Shown here piece by piece: positions 46,559 to 57,491 of a stretch of 64,000 bases of DNA. The stretch spans positions 62,001-126,000 of the forward strand of contig JAMQCK010000021.1 of NCBI GenBank assembly GCA_024196135.1, written 5' to 3'. This DNA comes from Pleurotus ostreatus/Saccharomyces cerevisiae fusant (Eukaryota > Opisthokonta). The number at the start of each line of letters is the position of its first letter. Position 1 is the stretch's first letter. The position numbers were made by a program, and so were the translations under genes. The notes beneath the pieces were generated by a model. The model was given only the letters and a program-made list of their open reading frames with translations, did no database searches and was not told where the DNA came from.

Positions 46559-47470
46559 ATGCCCTCCTGGATCCGGAACCCAGATTACTTCGTCTACCGC
46601 GACCACAGGCGCATCGTCGCTGTCTGCCCCTACCCCACGACGCGCGGGCAGGTCTCCATCACCGATGCCGGCGGCCTCCTCTACTGCGTCCTCCCCGAGG
46701 AGGAGCTCGTGCAGCTCTTCGTCGACGTGCGCTACTTCGCGAACAGGCTGGCGGAGGTGACGCACGTGCGCCGCGTCGGGATGGCCTCCGACGGGCGCGT
46801 AATTCACCTGATCCCGATGCACGGGCTGGGCGAGGACTGGAAACCGATCCTGCACAAAGAGACGGTGTTCTACCCGACCTGGCCGGGGTACTTTGACTCG
46901 AAAAGCGGGCCGCGGATGAAGAACGAGGACCTGGACGCGACGCAGGCGAAGGTCCTCGCCGCCTCGGGCCACAAAGAGCCATTCGACAACACCTTCCACG
47001 GAGACGCGAGCGATACGAACCTCTTTGCGCGCATCGTGCGCGGAGAGGAGGAGCAGTGGCGCGTGTGGGAGGACGAGGGGCATGTGGCGTTCCTCACGCC
47101 GTTTGGGAATACGGTGGGGTACACGGTCGTCGTGCCACGGAGGCACCTCCACTCGGATGTCTTCCAGATTGAGGAGAACGACTTCGAGGCACTCATCCGC
47201 GCGGTGCACTCGGTCATGGTGGTGCTGAAGAAGGCCTTCACTACCGAGACGGTCGGCGTATTCTTCGAGGGGTTCGAGATAGATTATACGCACGCCAAGC
47301 TCATACCAGCGCACGGCACCGTGGTTGAGCGCGAAGTTGATACGATAGAACGCCACGATACATACCCAGGATTCTTGACGACCCAGTTGGGACCGCCCGC
47401 CAATAAGGGCGAGCTTCTTGCGCTGAGAGATGCATTGTGCCAGTGTAACACACCACCATGGGTCGAGTAG
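46559..47470 (+). CDS. HIT-like superfamily protein with degenerate histidine triad
   Basis: Single exon, 303 residues from the first ATG (MPSWIRNPDYFVYRDHRR). The reading frame extends further 5' only through non-ATG codons. The C-terminal half has the HIT fold pattern: TNLFARIVRGEEEQWRVWED, AFLTPFGNTVGYTVVVPRRH, then FEIDYTHAKLIPAHG at residues about 238-252. The family triad H-x-H-x-H-x-x is reduced here to one histidine (Y-T-H-A-K-L-I), so the usual nucleotidyl-His chemistry is doubtful. The N-terminal half (residues 1-130) matches no domain I recognise. It is convergent with the beta-xylosidase, 204 bp away. Confidence 0.8.
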   Translation: MPSWIRNPDYFVYRDHRRIVAVCPYPTTRGQVSITDAGGLLYCVLPEEELVQLFVDVRYFANRLAEVTHVRRVGMASDGRVIHLIPMHGLGEDWKPILHKETVFYPTWPGYFDSKSGPRMKNEDLDATQAKVLAASGHKEPFDNTFHGDASDTNLFARIVRGEEEQWRVWEDEGHVAFLTPFGNTVGYTVVVPRRHLHSDVFQIEENDFEALIRAVHSVMVVLKKAFTTETVGVFFEGFEIDYTHAKLIPAHGTVVEREVDTIERHDTYPGFLTTQLGPPANKGELLALRDALCQCNTPPWVE

Positions 47471-47674
47471 TTATTGAGTGTATATTCAGGATGGAAAGAA
47501 GTAATCAGTACAAGGTTGTAATACATAGTAACTGGCCTCAGGATAGCATTTTCGTGATTGACTTGTAGCATAACACAATTCTTCCGTTGCGTCTAAAATA
47601 CAATGGGGAATTCTAGGAAACCCATCAGACCCGCGTGGACACGCGAAAAACAAAGTACTCGCCTTCAGATTCGA

Positions 47675-50158
47675 TCATACATCCGCCGGCCACTCGGCGA
47701 TAACCTCAGTATCACCGCAGAGCTCAAAGCCCAGCTCAAGCTTCCCATCATAGTCGAACGTCAACGCATACTCCCCCGGATACAGTGACGCATCCCCGCT
47801 CTCATCCGACCGAGCCAGCGCACCCAGCGTCACCTCGAGCTCGACATCCGCCGACTCGCCCGGTTGGATGTCGAAGGCCCGCGCGTACGCGACGAGCTCC
47901 TTGAGGGGCGCAGGCGCCGGCCCAGCCTGCGTGCTCACGAAGAGCAGCGCGACGAAGTCCGACGCGACGTCCCCTTCGTTCGTCACCGTCACCCTGAACG
48001 TGTCCAGCGGCGCCAGGTCGACGAAGCCGTCCGCCGCGCCTGTCAGGTCCTGGATGTTGTAGCATGCCCCGGGGGCATCGCTCGCCCGTGCCTCAGGTGC
48101 GCCACTTGCCCCCGAAGCATCGCTATCGCCCGCCCACGCGACGCTGAAGTTCGTGTAATGCAAGCCGTAGCCGTAGGGGTAGACGGGCGTGCCGGTGTAC
48201 CACTTGTACGTGCGCCCGGGGTTGCCGGAGGCGTTGTCGGGGCGCAGGGTCATGTCGGTCATGGCGACCTCGTCGACGTAGCTGGCGGGGTACTGGGTGA
48301 TGGACAATCGCCCCGCAGGCGCGACCTTGCCCGTGACGGTGTCCGCGATCGCCGAGCCGCCGCTCTGGCCGGGATAGCCAGCCCAGAGGACGGCGTTGAC
48401 CTGCGCGCATCAATGAGCTTCCTATGTGAGAGGGTATAAGTAGGTGTCCATACCGCATCGCTCTCTTTTAGCGGCGTGTCGTCTAGCTGCCCGCCGCCCA
48501 TCTGGATGACGACGAGCGGCTTGCCAACCTCCTCCAGCGCACTCAGCAACGCGAGCTGGTTTTCCGGCCACGAGATCTCCGTCCTGTCCTTCTCTTCCTT
48601 CTCCACCGTACTGTCAATGCCGCCGACGTAGATTACCACGTCCGCGGCCTCCGCGGCTGCTACGGCGCCATCGAGATCGTCCGCGTCGGTCCCCGTCACG
48701 TTGGTGCCAAGGACGTACGTGACATCAAAGCCGGCGTCCAGGAAGCCTTGTAGGGGGGCGATAGCGAAGGGCGGGATGCCGTTGTAGTTGCCTTGAAGTT
48801 GTAGCGCGGACGCGTTGGCCATGGGGCCGATGAGGGCAAGGGATATCGAGGAGTCGGTGAGGGGGAGGGTTCCATCATTCTTGAGGAGAACGAAGCTCTC
48901 GATGGCGGCAGTGTAAGCAAGAGCTTGCGCCTCGGGGGTGTTGACGTCCGCCCATGATATCTGGCGGTAGGGCTGGTCTTCAGGGGCATCGAAGTAGCCA
49001 AGCCTGCGCGTAATGAGCGCTTGAAGGTAGGCAAAGTACGGTCCACGTACCAGACGAGCGATGCATACAGCCGAGTCAGCGCCGCCTTCAGGTCATCCTC
49101 ATCAATCAAGCCGCGGTCGTACGCCTCCGGAAGGTACTGCGCATACGTCGTCCCGCAGTCCAAATCCGACCCCGCCTTCAACGACACCGCCGAACCATTC
49201 ACAAAGTCCTCCGTATACCCATGCGGGTCGTACACATTCCCCACCGCATCGCAGTCCGACGTCACCCACCGGTCCTCCGCCAGCCCCCACGCGTCGCGCA
49301 GCACCGTCTTCAGCAAGTACGGGCTCGCGCACGCGGGGACGCCGTTCACCGCGTTGTAGCTGCACATCACGCTCGCCGCGCGCGCGTCGCGCACGCAGCT
49401 CTTGAACGGCGGCGCGTAGTACTCCGCGAGGTCCTGCGGGGTCACCACGGCGTCGAACGCGTAGCGCGCGACGCCGCCCCAGTCCTCGAGGTCGTAGGCG
49501 GCCCAGTGCTTGCAGTCGGCGGCGACCTTGAGGGAGGGCGGGTCGATGCCGCCCTGGAGGCCCTCGACGAGGGTGCGCACGTAGCGCGCGGCGTGCAGGG
49601 GGTCCTCGCCGGGCGTTTCGGCGCCGCGGCCCCAGCGCGGGTCCTTGAACGGGTTGATGTTGGGCGTCCAGTAGTCGAGGCCGGCGAGGCCGGCGTTGTT
49701 GAAGGCGCGCGCCTCGGTGCTGGTGACGTTGCCGACCGCGAGCATGAGGGCGTCGTCGAAGGCGGAGCCCATGTTGATGGGCATCGGGAACGATGTGGCG
49801 GAGCTGAACTCTTCGCCGGGGGAGGCGAAGACGACGCCTGGGCTGGCGGCGACGCCGTGCTGGACCATTATGAGCACGGTGGTTTAGTGAGAACGTGGAA
49901 GTCGCGTACCAGTGCCTCATTCCACCAGTTATACGGCGGCAGACCAAGGCGAGGGACGCCAGGCGCGACATGCACGGTGTTGTTGATCATCTCCGCAACC
50001 GTGAGCTCTTCGACTAGCGCACGCGCCCGCTCGACATGCCCCAGACTAGTATCGCACACCGCATTCGACGCAAGAGGGCCATTGACGCAGTCCGGGAAGC
50101 CCTGCGCACGACTGCCCGCCGCGACCGAGAGCGCAAACGAGGTGAGGAGGAGGGCCAT
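47675..50158 (-). CDS. Secreted GH3 exo-1,4-beta-xylosidase
   Basis: Signal peptide MALLLTSFALSVAAGSRAQG, then the GH3 N-terminal barrel (LGLPPYNWWNEALHG, TPNINPFKDPRWGRGAETPG) with the catalytic nucleophile Asp in TSDCDAVGNVY near 49245-49275. The alpha/beta sandwich follows (VIYVGGIDSTVEKEEKDRTE, VVIQMGGGQLDDTPL), then a fibronectin-III-like C-terminal domain (PYGYGLHYTNFSVAW to VIAEWPADV). Length is about 755 residues, normal for GH3 xylosidases. The NWWNEALHG and GIDSTVE motifs separate it from GH3 beta-glucosidases. It would release xylose from xylo-oligomers outside the cell. A hexose/monosaccharide transporter lies 4 kb away. Two or three short introns are needed (for example near 48406-48450 and 49006-49050). 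Confidence 0.93.
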
Positions 50159-50230
50159 CGTCGCACAAAGGACGGCTTTGTCGTCTAAAGCCCGACCTTG
50201 CTCGGTTCCCTCTCTGCGCTCACCCCCGAG

Positions 50231-50237
50231 CTTTATA
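50231..50237 (-). promoter_or_regulatory. TATA box of the beta-xylosidase gene
   Basis: Minus strand reads GTATAAAGC, 74 nt upstream of the start codon at 50158. Good position and sequence. Confidence 0.5.
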
Positions 50238-51107
50238 CGGCGCGAGAACGGAGTCAGGCGGCCCTCCGCGCACACAGATTGCTTGTCTTCGCGCGCGCGG
50301 TGCGGCACATAGGATATGCCTGCAAGGGCTTCGAGAGCGGCTTTCTCCTGGTCTCCCATAGCTTTCTCCGTGGTATGGCCGTGGACAAGGCAAGTATGAC
50401 CGTGGACTGGACGAGTGCTAGGCGGGAACGACCGTCATAGTAGGGTGCTCTCGAAGAGTTCTCGTGAACAGCGTATGTCGAGGAGGGCCACATGAGCGGG
50501 GCTGAATACGTCTAACGATGCTTCGAAGTGGGAGGTCGGGCCGCTGTCAAGCGCATGTTCAAGTCGAAGTGCGGGCATTTCCCCTCCATAAATTCGTCCG
50601 AGGTTCCGCGGTAGGCGAGCGAGGATAGATGTACGTTTCCATTTGCCGAGCGACGCTCGGGGGACTGATTGACTGGCCCAGGACCATGATCGTGACGGTC
50701 AGTTCTGAGTTCAACACTGCTGTCAACAGGCGCATTGAGTTCGCCCACGTGCGCCACGTGGTACGTCACGGTTCGAATCACACACTCCAGTCGAGTCCAG
50801 CTCTCAAATTTGAATCCTGCTGTACGATCCTCGCAAGTTCAGATGGCCGAAGACGTGTCAAGCTTGCCTGATACCATCCGATATGTAATCCTCATCTGCC
50901 CAGTAGCAGGGTCGAACGAGGACGACGCCGACGGCCATTAAAAAAGATTTCCCAGGAGGCTAGGATCGACCTGATGTGATGCGAGCAACTCCAGGCGCCA
51001 ACACTTCCCTCGCATCCACGCTCCTGTCGCTCCGTTAAAATATGCAGCCAGCGAGGTGCTGCGATCTATCGCACCACTTGCGATGGTGGTGGAGGTCGGG
51101 CGGGCCG

Positions 51108-52112
51108 TCATCGAGCACACCTGACCCGGAAAAGCCTCTCTGCCCGACGATGGAGGGTACTTGAAATCAGCAGAGCATACTCGGGATTGTTGTCCATACG
51201 CGCCGACGGTCCGAACGGAGTTTGCGCAATGACATTGGAGGTAATGGTCACGCACAGGCGTTGATGCTGGGAAACAGAGAGGAAGTTGGAGGAGGCGTCT
51301 GCATCGGGCAGCAAACCGACTACCATGAGGACCTTCGTGCGAGTTTTGCGAGATGCTATCAGTCGGACGAATGAAAGGTGCAAACGCCGCCACCATAAAC
51401 GTCGATGGAGAGAGGAGTTTGGGTGGTCCTGAGAACCGATCCTGGGAGGCGATCCAAAGAGACGCTGCGACAGAGACAGGAATACGCAGGGAGCGCCCTC
51501 TTTGCAATGTAGGTCGACGATAGCGATACAGAGAGATGTTATCGAATTTCTCGCCCGCGCTGATGTTGTGCTTACAGGTCTGATTGAGCAGCACGACGCA
51601 GTCCATTGATGTTGGCGATCTCGTCGTGCGATCAGAGAAAGGTGCGCGGCAGGCGGGCCGCTATCGAGTCCAGAGAGAGCCTCGAGGGTAGTTGCTGTGG
51701 CCCGAACGCGTCGACGGTCCGGGCGGAGGTCAAAAGATGCGTAGAGGGTAGTACACGTACTCGCGTCTTCGGTGACGAGATGGCGCAGAACTCGCTCAGA
51801 GAGGAGCGAGCTCGAAGAGACTGCGTCTTCGTCGGGAAACAGGTCGACGACGACTATGGGGTAGAAGTACTTGTCGGACCGCGTCGAGCGGCGGTCTGCG
51901 AAATCTTTGATGGAGGGCAGGCGTAGGGCGCGGTCGGATAAGTCGCTAGTGGGCCCGGGGTTGCGCGCCATTATCGGGCCCAGAGAAAGCCTCGTAGAGA
52001 GTATTTGTTGTTTGCTCGAGTGCGCAGGAGGCGACGCTGGGTATTGAATAGAGAAATGGGCGCGCGCCGCCAGGTATATCGTTCCACTGCTCGTGGTATA
52101 GCGGCCCGCCAT
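51108..52112 (-). pseudogene. Degenerate, internally duplicated F-box-like open frame
   Basis: An open frame of 334 codons contains two related blocks, VVDLFPDEDAVSSSSLLSER and VVGLLPDADASSNFLSVSQH, about 528 bp apart. Duplicated DNA words (CGACGGTCCG, AGCCTCG) lie between them. A third copy, IVYLLPDEDAHLNLLLVSQH, is on the opposite strand near 53262. The pattern resembles an F-box core (L-P-x-E-D-x-L-x-L-x-L-V-S-x-x). Differences between copies fall largely at third codon positions, suggesting descent from a coding gene. The rest of the frame shows no fold. It may be a decayed multicopy gene rather than a functional protein. Confidence 0.35.
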
Positions 52113-52494
52113 CGAGCCTCGAGCTCATCCTCTGACCGCGCTAACGATGAAGGTGACTAACCTACAATCCATGAGGAGTGACTAACCCACCGGCCCAAGG
52201 GTATAGGCTGTCCGGCGACCGCCTTGTCAGTCCTGCTGGGTCAGGATTGTGTACGAGCGGTCGGGGTGCTGTACGAGCGGTTATTGCGCGGTTGGACGTC
52301 CGCGGATAATATGCGCGCGGTGGAGCGTTCCTGAGTCCATAATGAATCGACCGAGCGAGGCCAACATACTGGCTGAGCTCGAGGTGCTCGAGGTCTCGCG
52401 GTGGGGTGGATGAGTAGGCGCGGCAGCCCTGTTGAACAAGCTGGAGCGTGTCGCCCAAAATGAGACCATCGCGGCGACTGAATACGGCGGCCAT

Positions 52495-52604
52495 ATCGAC
52501 TGAATGAGAGGAGAAAATCGACCGAGTGCGAGGAGCAAATCGACCGGGTGAGGGAAGCTAATCGACCGAGTGAGGCGAGCAAATCGACCGAGTGAGGCGC
52601 GTCG
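52495..52604. repeat. 22-bp tandem satellite, five units
   Basis: Five head-to-tail units of exactly 22 bp start at 52495, 52517, 52539, 52561 and 52583. The core is ATCGACCGAGTGAGG. Units 2-5 differ from each other by only a few bases. A stray unit occurs near 52345. Confidence 0.9.
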
Positions 52605-52632
52605 GGACTGGGATAGCCTGATGATTTTCGCG

Positions 52633-52880
52633 TGGTCGATGGGGAGCATTGGTCACTACATCGAGGCCGATTGACAGCTTTTGCATGGTCGATGGGAGGG
52701 TTCGGCATTTGCGCGGTCGTTTGGGGAGAGTCCGGCATCCAAGGCAGGGTGCGTGGTCGATGGGGAGCTCATTGCGGTCGAAGAACACCGTTCGTCAGCT
52801 CACGGCGGTCGATGCCCAGCGTTGGCATGACCGGTTGACAGCTTGGGCGCGGTCGATAGCCGGCGTTGGCGCGGTCGATG
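52633..52880. repeat. Inverted, degenerate copies of the satellite core
   Basis: The reverse-complement core GGTCGAT (or one-base variants) recurs at 52633, 52687, 52715, 52755, 52776, 52807, 52851 and 52873. Some spacings are 21-22 bp or about twice that. The orientation is opposite to the block at 52495-52604, so the array switches strand near 52605-52632. Confidence 0.6.
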
Positions 52881-53096
52881 GCGAGCGACGCGGGGACAAG
52901 ATACACCCCGCCTGGGCCAGGGGCAGCTCAGCCCGCCCTTGACATGAGTGAAATCCCTGCACGTTGGTCATCAAATCCATGAATGGGCGTGCAAATTCGG
53001 TATGCAAATCGCGACGGCCGTGCGCAAATCAGGTCCGGTGGTGTGTCCATGTTTGGTAGTGTTAGCCGCATCCGGCTTTCGCCGTCTCGGGGCCGG

Positions 53097-53138
53097 GGGT
53101 GACAAGCACACAGACCGGTGTCACCAGCACACAGGCAG
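53097..53138. repeat. Short imperfect tandem duplication
   Basis: Two copies of about 20 bp built on GTGACAAGCACACAGACC and GTGTCACCAGCACACAGGC lie side by side. Confidence 0.6.
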
Positions 53139-54146
53139 ACGGTCCGGACCAAGCGAGACATACCGGACCAAATAGACGCAATCCCCGCGTCGAGGATCGC
53201 GCCGCCCGCGCTGCATCGCTCACGAAGTTCGCAGGTCCTTGGCGACCATTGAGCGCCACCATCGTCTATCTGCTTCCCGATGAGGACGCCCACTTGAATC
53301 TTCTGCTTGTTTCTCAGCATCTCGAGCGAAGTACGCGCCCACGTGCGAAAATCAACCTACCGTCTGCCAATGGCTTGCCCTTTGCCTGCGGGCGGATCTT
53401 TCCGTTCAAGCGCGGGCCCCAGGCGCACATGGGTCCGGTGAGGGCTTTCAGTTGAGCTGTTCCTGACCGGGAATTGACGTCGCGCGCAGCGATTGGTTTG
53501 TGGGCTGCGCATCGCTGAGGTGGCGCGCCCACCGTCGGTTCTGGGGTACCGGGGCCCCGGTCTCACCACCGCCCCCGCTCGTCTGGGCATGCCCTCCTAT
53601 TCTGGACGATTCTCGCCATCGATTTTCGAGCTGCAGAGGCACGCTGGTGGGTTTCACCCATCGAGAAAGCGGCCGACATGCTGACAGCGCGCGTTTACGT
53701 ACTGCCATCAGTTGCCAAGGACGGAGATGTCGCGCGCGCCATGTCCGGGCGGCAACAATTCTCTGGCACGGCGATTGCGCTCGTAAAGTCCTGACTGGTG
53801 GGTCAGGTGAGCGTTATGGCCGTCCTGGAGGGAACAATAGACGCTGATGGGTGTGCTGGAGGGCGAGATTGGGAGGCGCAGAGGGTGGAAGAGTCGGCCG
53901 CCAGCGTCGGCATCCCCGCCCCCGGAGCATTTGGCCTGGGGCCCCAGCACATGCGGAATGCGGGACGATCGTGTCAGCATTCGTCTTCCACATGACATCA
54001 GTTTTCTGCCGCGCTTAGCCCCCCGGCGGCTACAAAAGAAGGCGCGGGGGCCCACGGGACGGTTGTGGAGCGTCCCATCCTTCCCCTCGAGACACTCAAG
54101 AAGTCCACACAGGCGCTTGCCCCTAAAGTCGCCAAAGCCCACCATC

Positions 54147-56170
54147 ATGCCTCTTTTCTACGCGTGCGTGGTCGAGTCCGACGCCCGTACGCCATGCTGA
54201 CCGTCCCCCAGACAAGGTGTCCCCATCGGCGGCACCGCCATCATGCTTGCCCTCCTGGCAAGTATGGGAGGCTTCATCTTCGGTTACGACACCGGTCAAA
54301 TCTCAGATATCCTCGAGATGGACGACTTCCTTACGCGATTTGCGGAATGCGATCCCAACGACCCTACCAACCCCGACGCGTGCCACTTCTCCAACGTCCG
54401 CGCCGGCCTCATCGTCGGTCTCCTCTCCATCGGCACCCTCGTCGGCGCGCTGCTCGGCGCCCCCACGGCTGACAAGCTCGGCCGTCGGTACGCGATGACC
54501 GCCGAGTGCATGCTCTTCATCGTCGGCGTCATCATCCAGATGGCCACCTTCTCCGTCTGGCAGCAGTTTGCGGTCGGCCGTCTTGTCAGCGGTTTCGCGG
54601 TCGGCGCGCTGTCAGCGGCGGTCCCCATGTACCAGGCCGAGTCTGCGCCACCGTACGTCAGACCTGATTTTTGCCCCCGTTCAGTCCGGCTTACTCGGCT
54701 CAAAGACAGATCCGTGGTACGCTGACAGCGACGTACCAGCTCTTCATCACCTTTGGTATCCTGGTTGCCTGTGAGTACTTGCCCTTCCTTCGGTCAATAA
54801 TCCCCTCATTCTATCGCAGACTGCTTCTCCATCGGTGCCCGCGAAATCAACGGGCCAGGATCATGGCGTTTGGTAGTCGGCCTCGGTATCATCTGGCCGT
54901 TCATCCTCGGTGTTGGCATCCTCTTCATGCCCGAGTCCCCTCGGTACGTCTTCTCGACCATTCCCTCCATTCCCCACTAATTCCCCCTCCCAGTTGGCTC
55001 GCCAAGGTCGGAAAGATCGAGGCTGCCCGTGAAGCGCTCGCCCGCACGCGCGGCGTCCGCCCCGAAGATGCCCACACCCACGCTCTCATCGTCCGCGAGG
55101 CCGACGAGATGCAAAACATGGCCGAGTACGAGGCGAAGCAGCAGTCCGGGTGGATCGACTGCTTCAAGCCCAAGGACAAGATCCTCTACCGTACTCTCCT
55201 TGGTAAGCACGCTTCGTCAGCGGGATCCTCGATCAGCGGAAGCTAATCCTAAACAGGCATGGCCCTCCAATCGTTCCAGCAGCTCACTGGCGCGAACTAC
55301 TTCTTCTACTACGGGACGACGGTGTTCAAGTCGGTCGGTCTGTCCGACTCGTTCGTCACCCAGATCATTCTCGGCGCGGTCAACTTCGTCTGCACGTTCC
55401 TCGGCTTGTACGTCATGGAGAAGGTGCGCTTGGCTTTCGAGATGGTCGTGGAATGAGGCTGACCAGGACCTTCGTAGTACGGGCGTCGTATCCCGCTCAT
55501 CATCGGCGGGATGTGGCAGTCGGCGTGGCTGTTTGTGTTTGCTGCGGCGGGCACGGCAGGTGACCCCGAGAACGACAAGGGCATTGGCAAGCTTATGATT
55601 GTCTCTGCCTGCCTCTTCATTCTCGGCTATGCGTCGACATGGGCTCCGTAAGCAATTTTCTACTCTCACAGCCTTTCTTGTCGGCTGACCATCTTGCGCA
55701 GTGGTATCTGGATTCTCATCGGTGAGACCTTCCCAACCAGAACCCGTGCCAAGCAGGGTGCTCTCGCCACCGCCTCCAACTGGTACGTCCCCTCCCATCC
55801 TACCCCTTCCCCAGCTTTCTGATTAACCCCCCACCCCAGGCTCTGGAACTTCCTCCTCGCCTTCTTCACGCCCTTCATCACCGGCGCGATCGACTTCCGC
55901 TACGGCTTCGTCTTCGCCGCGTGCAACCTCGCCGGCGCCGTCGTCGTCTTCCTCTTCCTCTACGAGTCGTCCGAGCTCAGCCTCGAGGGCGTCGACCAGA
56001 TGTACAACGACCCGGCGTGCAAGCCGTGGACGTCGCGGACGTGGGCGCCGGCGGGGTATGCGGATCGGAAGGATTTGGTGGAGCAGACGCGGGCGGCGCA
56101 GGCGCATAAGCCGTTTGCGCCGAGGGATATTGAGGAGAAGCGGATTGAGGACGCGAAGGAGAGTGCCTAG
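54147..56170 (+). CDS. MFS hexose/monosaccharide transporter (sugar porter family)
   Basis: Plasma-membrane H+-coupled or facilitative sugar uptake. The first exon is 17 nt (MPLFYA), intron 54164-54211, then [19 protein letters not shown]. Sugar-porter signatures appear in order: GYDTGQISD in helix 1, [10 protein letters not shown] in loop 2-3, [31 protein letters not shown] after helix 6, [13 protein letters not shown] in helix 7, [10 protein letters not shown] and [14 protein letters not shown]. The usual PETKG is replaced by [15 protein letters not shown]. About ten short introns; roughly 520 residues; a charged C-terminal tail. It is similar to basidiomycete Hxt-type transporters. Glucose repression is possible given the GC-box words upstream, but that is inference. 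Confidence 0.95.
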
Positions 56171-57491
56171 AGGGCGCGAAGGAGACCGCGTAAAGGCCGT
56201 GTAGGCGAAAAATCAACTGCCTACCATGCCATCCTCGCAACCTATACTCTTAATGGGGGCGCCTGTACTCCGCGCCCCTGGACCTACCCCCACTACGTGT
56301 TTCGTTCCATCTCTCATCATCTCCCCTACGCATTTCTTCCTCCTACCTCGCACTCTTCCCTTTTCCCTCGCACTTTCCTCTACCACCCTACCTCGCACTA
56401 CCTTCCTACCCCGTACTTCCCCTCCTACCTCGCACGCACTACCGCTGTCAACATCCACCACATCGTTGTCGACCTCCGCTACGTCGCTCCAGCGGCCGCG
56501 CTACCCATCGTCGTTCGATCGATTGTGCACGTTCGTCTTCGCAGTGCACCCTACCACTTCGTCGCAGTGCATCCTATGACCCCTGCTATCTATCCACTTT
56601 GTATACTACTAGTTGTGGCTATCGTGTACGTACATACGAGACGCCGGGTTTATTGCAATGACCATAATGCTTTTCATGAAGTTCTTTGTGGGATGTTGCT
56701 GGAACTCAATCCGTAACTGAAGCAGCACTTCGCTTGGTACCCCCCAATATTCCAATATTCACCCACATACCCACATATCTCAAAGGTTAAGGCCACCTAT
56801 CTCGGAGGCGCAGGAGAGCGAGGCAGCGGCAAAAATACTTGCTGGTCACACGGCGTCGGCGTTCGTAGCGAGCGGGCAAGATGGCTGAATTGGAGAAGCC
56901 GCTGACATGTTGGCGAGGACGTCATCAGGAAGCGCTCAATACCTTCCTTATGGGGATCGAGAAGTCAGGCACATACACGCGCCTGCTTCTGGCGCGAATG
57001 AACTTTTACGGCGCCCAAGGTCCATTGTCGCTTGACTTCCCGCCTACATCGCAAGGGGGCTTCAGTCCACTTACGCTCATTTGCCCTTTCGAGCCCACCA
57101 CGGAGTACAGCGACATATGCATGGATTACAGCATGTACAGAAAACTCTGTGGTATCGTCCTGGGATAAGCTACGCAGCCTACTCAGGTTGTGTAACGACT
57201 CCATAGTGTAGCGCCCTTACAAATAGCGTCTCCCAGGCAAAGCATGCCGATAAATACACGAGAGAGAAAAGTCTGGTATACAACGCAATAAAGATACCGG
57301 GTTTTTACCGTCCGCATAAGTGAGGTGTACATCGTCTTGTTCTTCCTTCTCTGCCGTCCGCCCGACATCGCCAGCCACACGGTCGAAAATTCCTCCACGC
57401 CGCCACGGGTCCTCCACACTCCCCAAATGTCCTCCAACCAACTCGTCCGCATCGAAAACGAATGCTCACCCAATCAAGAATGAATGAGGCC
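56171..57491. other. Intergenic with pyrimidine-rich repeats
   Basis: 3' flank of the transporter. A pyrimidine-rich stretch (56320-56460) repeats CCTACCTCGCAC at least three times. A 23-bp unit (CGCAGTGCA, then CCTA) occurs twice near 56540-56578. A plus-strand frame of 95 codons at 56881-57168 (MAELEKPLTCWRGRHQ) has no recognisable content and was not called. Confidence 0.4.

Larger units (their letters stand above)
50238..54146. other. Gene-poor repeat island between xylosidase and hexose transporter
   Basis: About 3.9 kb without a supportable gene. It contains divergent F-box-like fragments (51108-52112 minus; 53250-53330 plus), a 22-bp satellite (52495-52604) and related inverted copies (52633-52880), and a short tandem duplication (53097-53138). 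The last 500 bp are GC-rich with GC-box words (CCCCGCCCCC near 53925) and a TATA-like CTACAAAAG near 54030, and form the transporter promoter. Confidence 0.55.

Noticed and set aside
46394..47356. 320-codon minus-strand open frame
   Set aside because: Lies opposite the HIT-like coding sequence and shows no recognisable motifs.
49221..50312. 363-codon plus-strand open frame
   Set aside because: Antisense to the GH3 beta-xylosidase and rich in Arg, Ala and Val with no domain pattern.
50755..50790. GGTTCGAATC resembling a tRNA B box
   Set aside because: The flanking bases do not form a T-arm stem, and no acceptor stem or A box is found at the right spacing. No tRNA could be supported in the window.
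50159..54146. Intact transposon or virus-derived element in the repeat island
   Set aside because: No transposase, reverse transcriptase, integrase or terminal repeats could be read on either strand.
56881..57168. 95-codon plus-strand frame MAELEKPLTCWRGRHQ
   Set aside because: Isolated, no recognisable domain and no promoter or intron signals. Below the threshold for a call.
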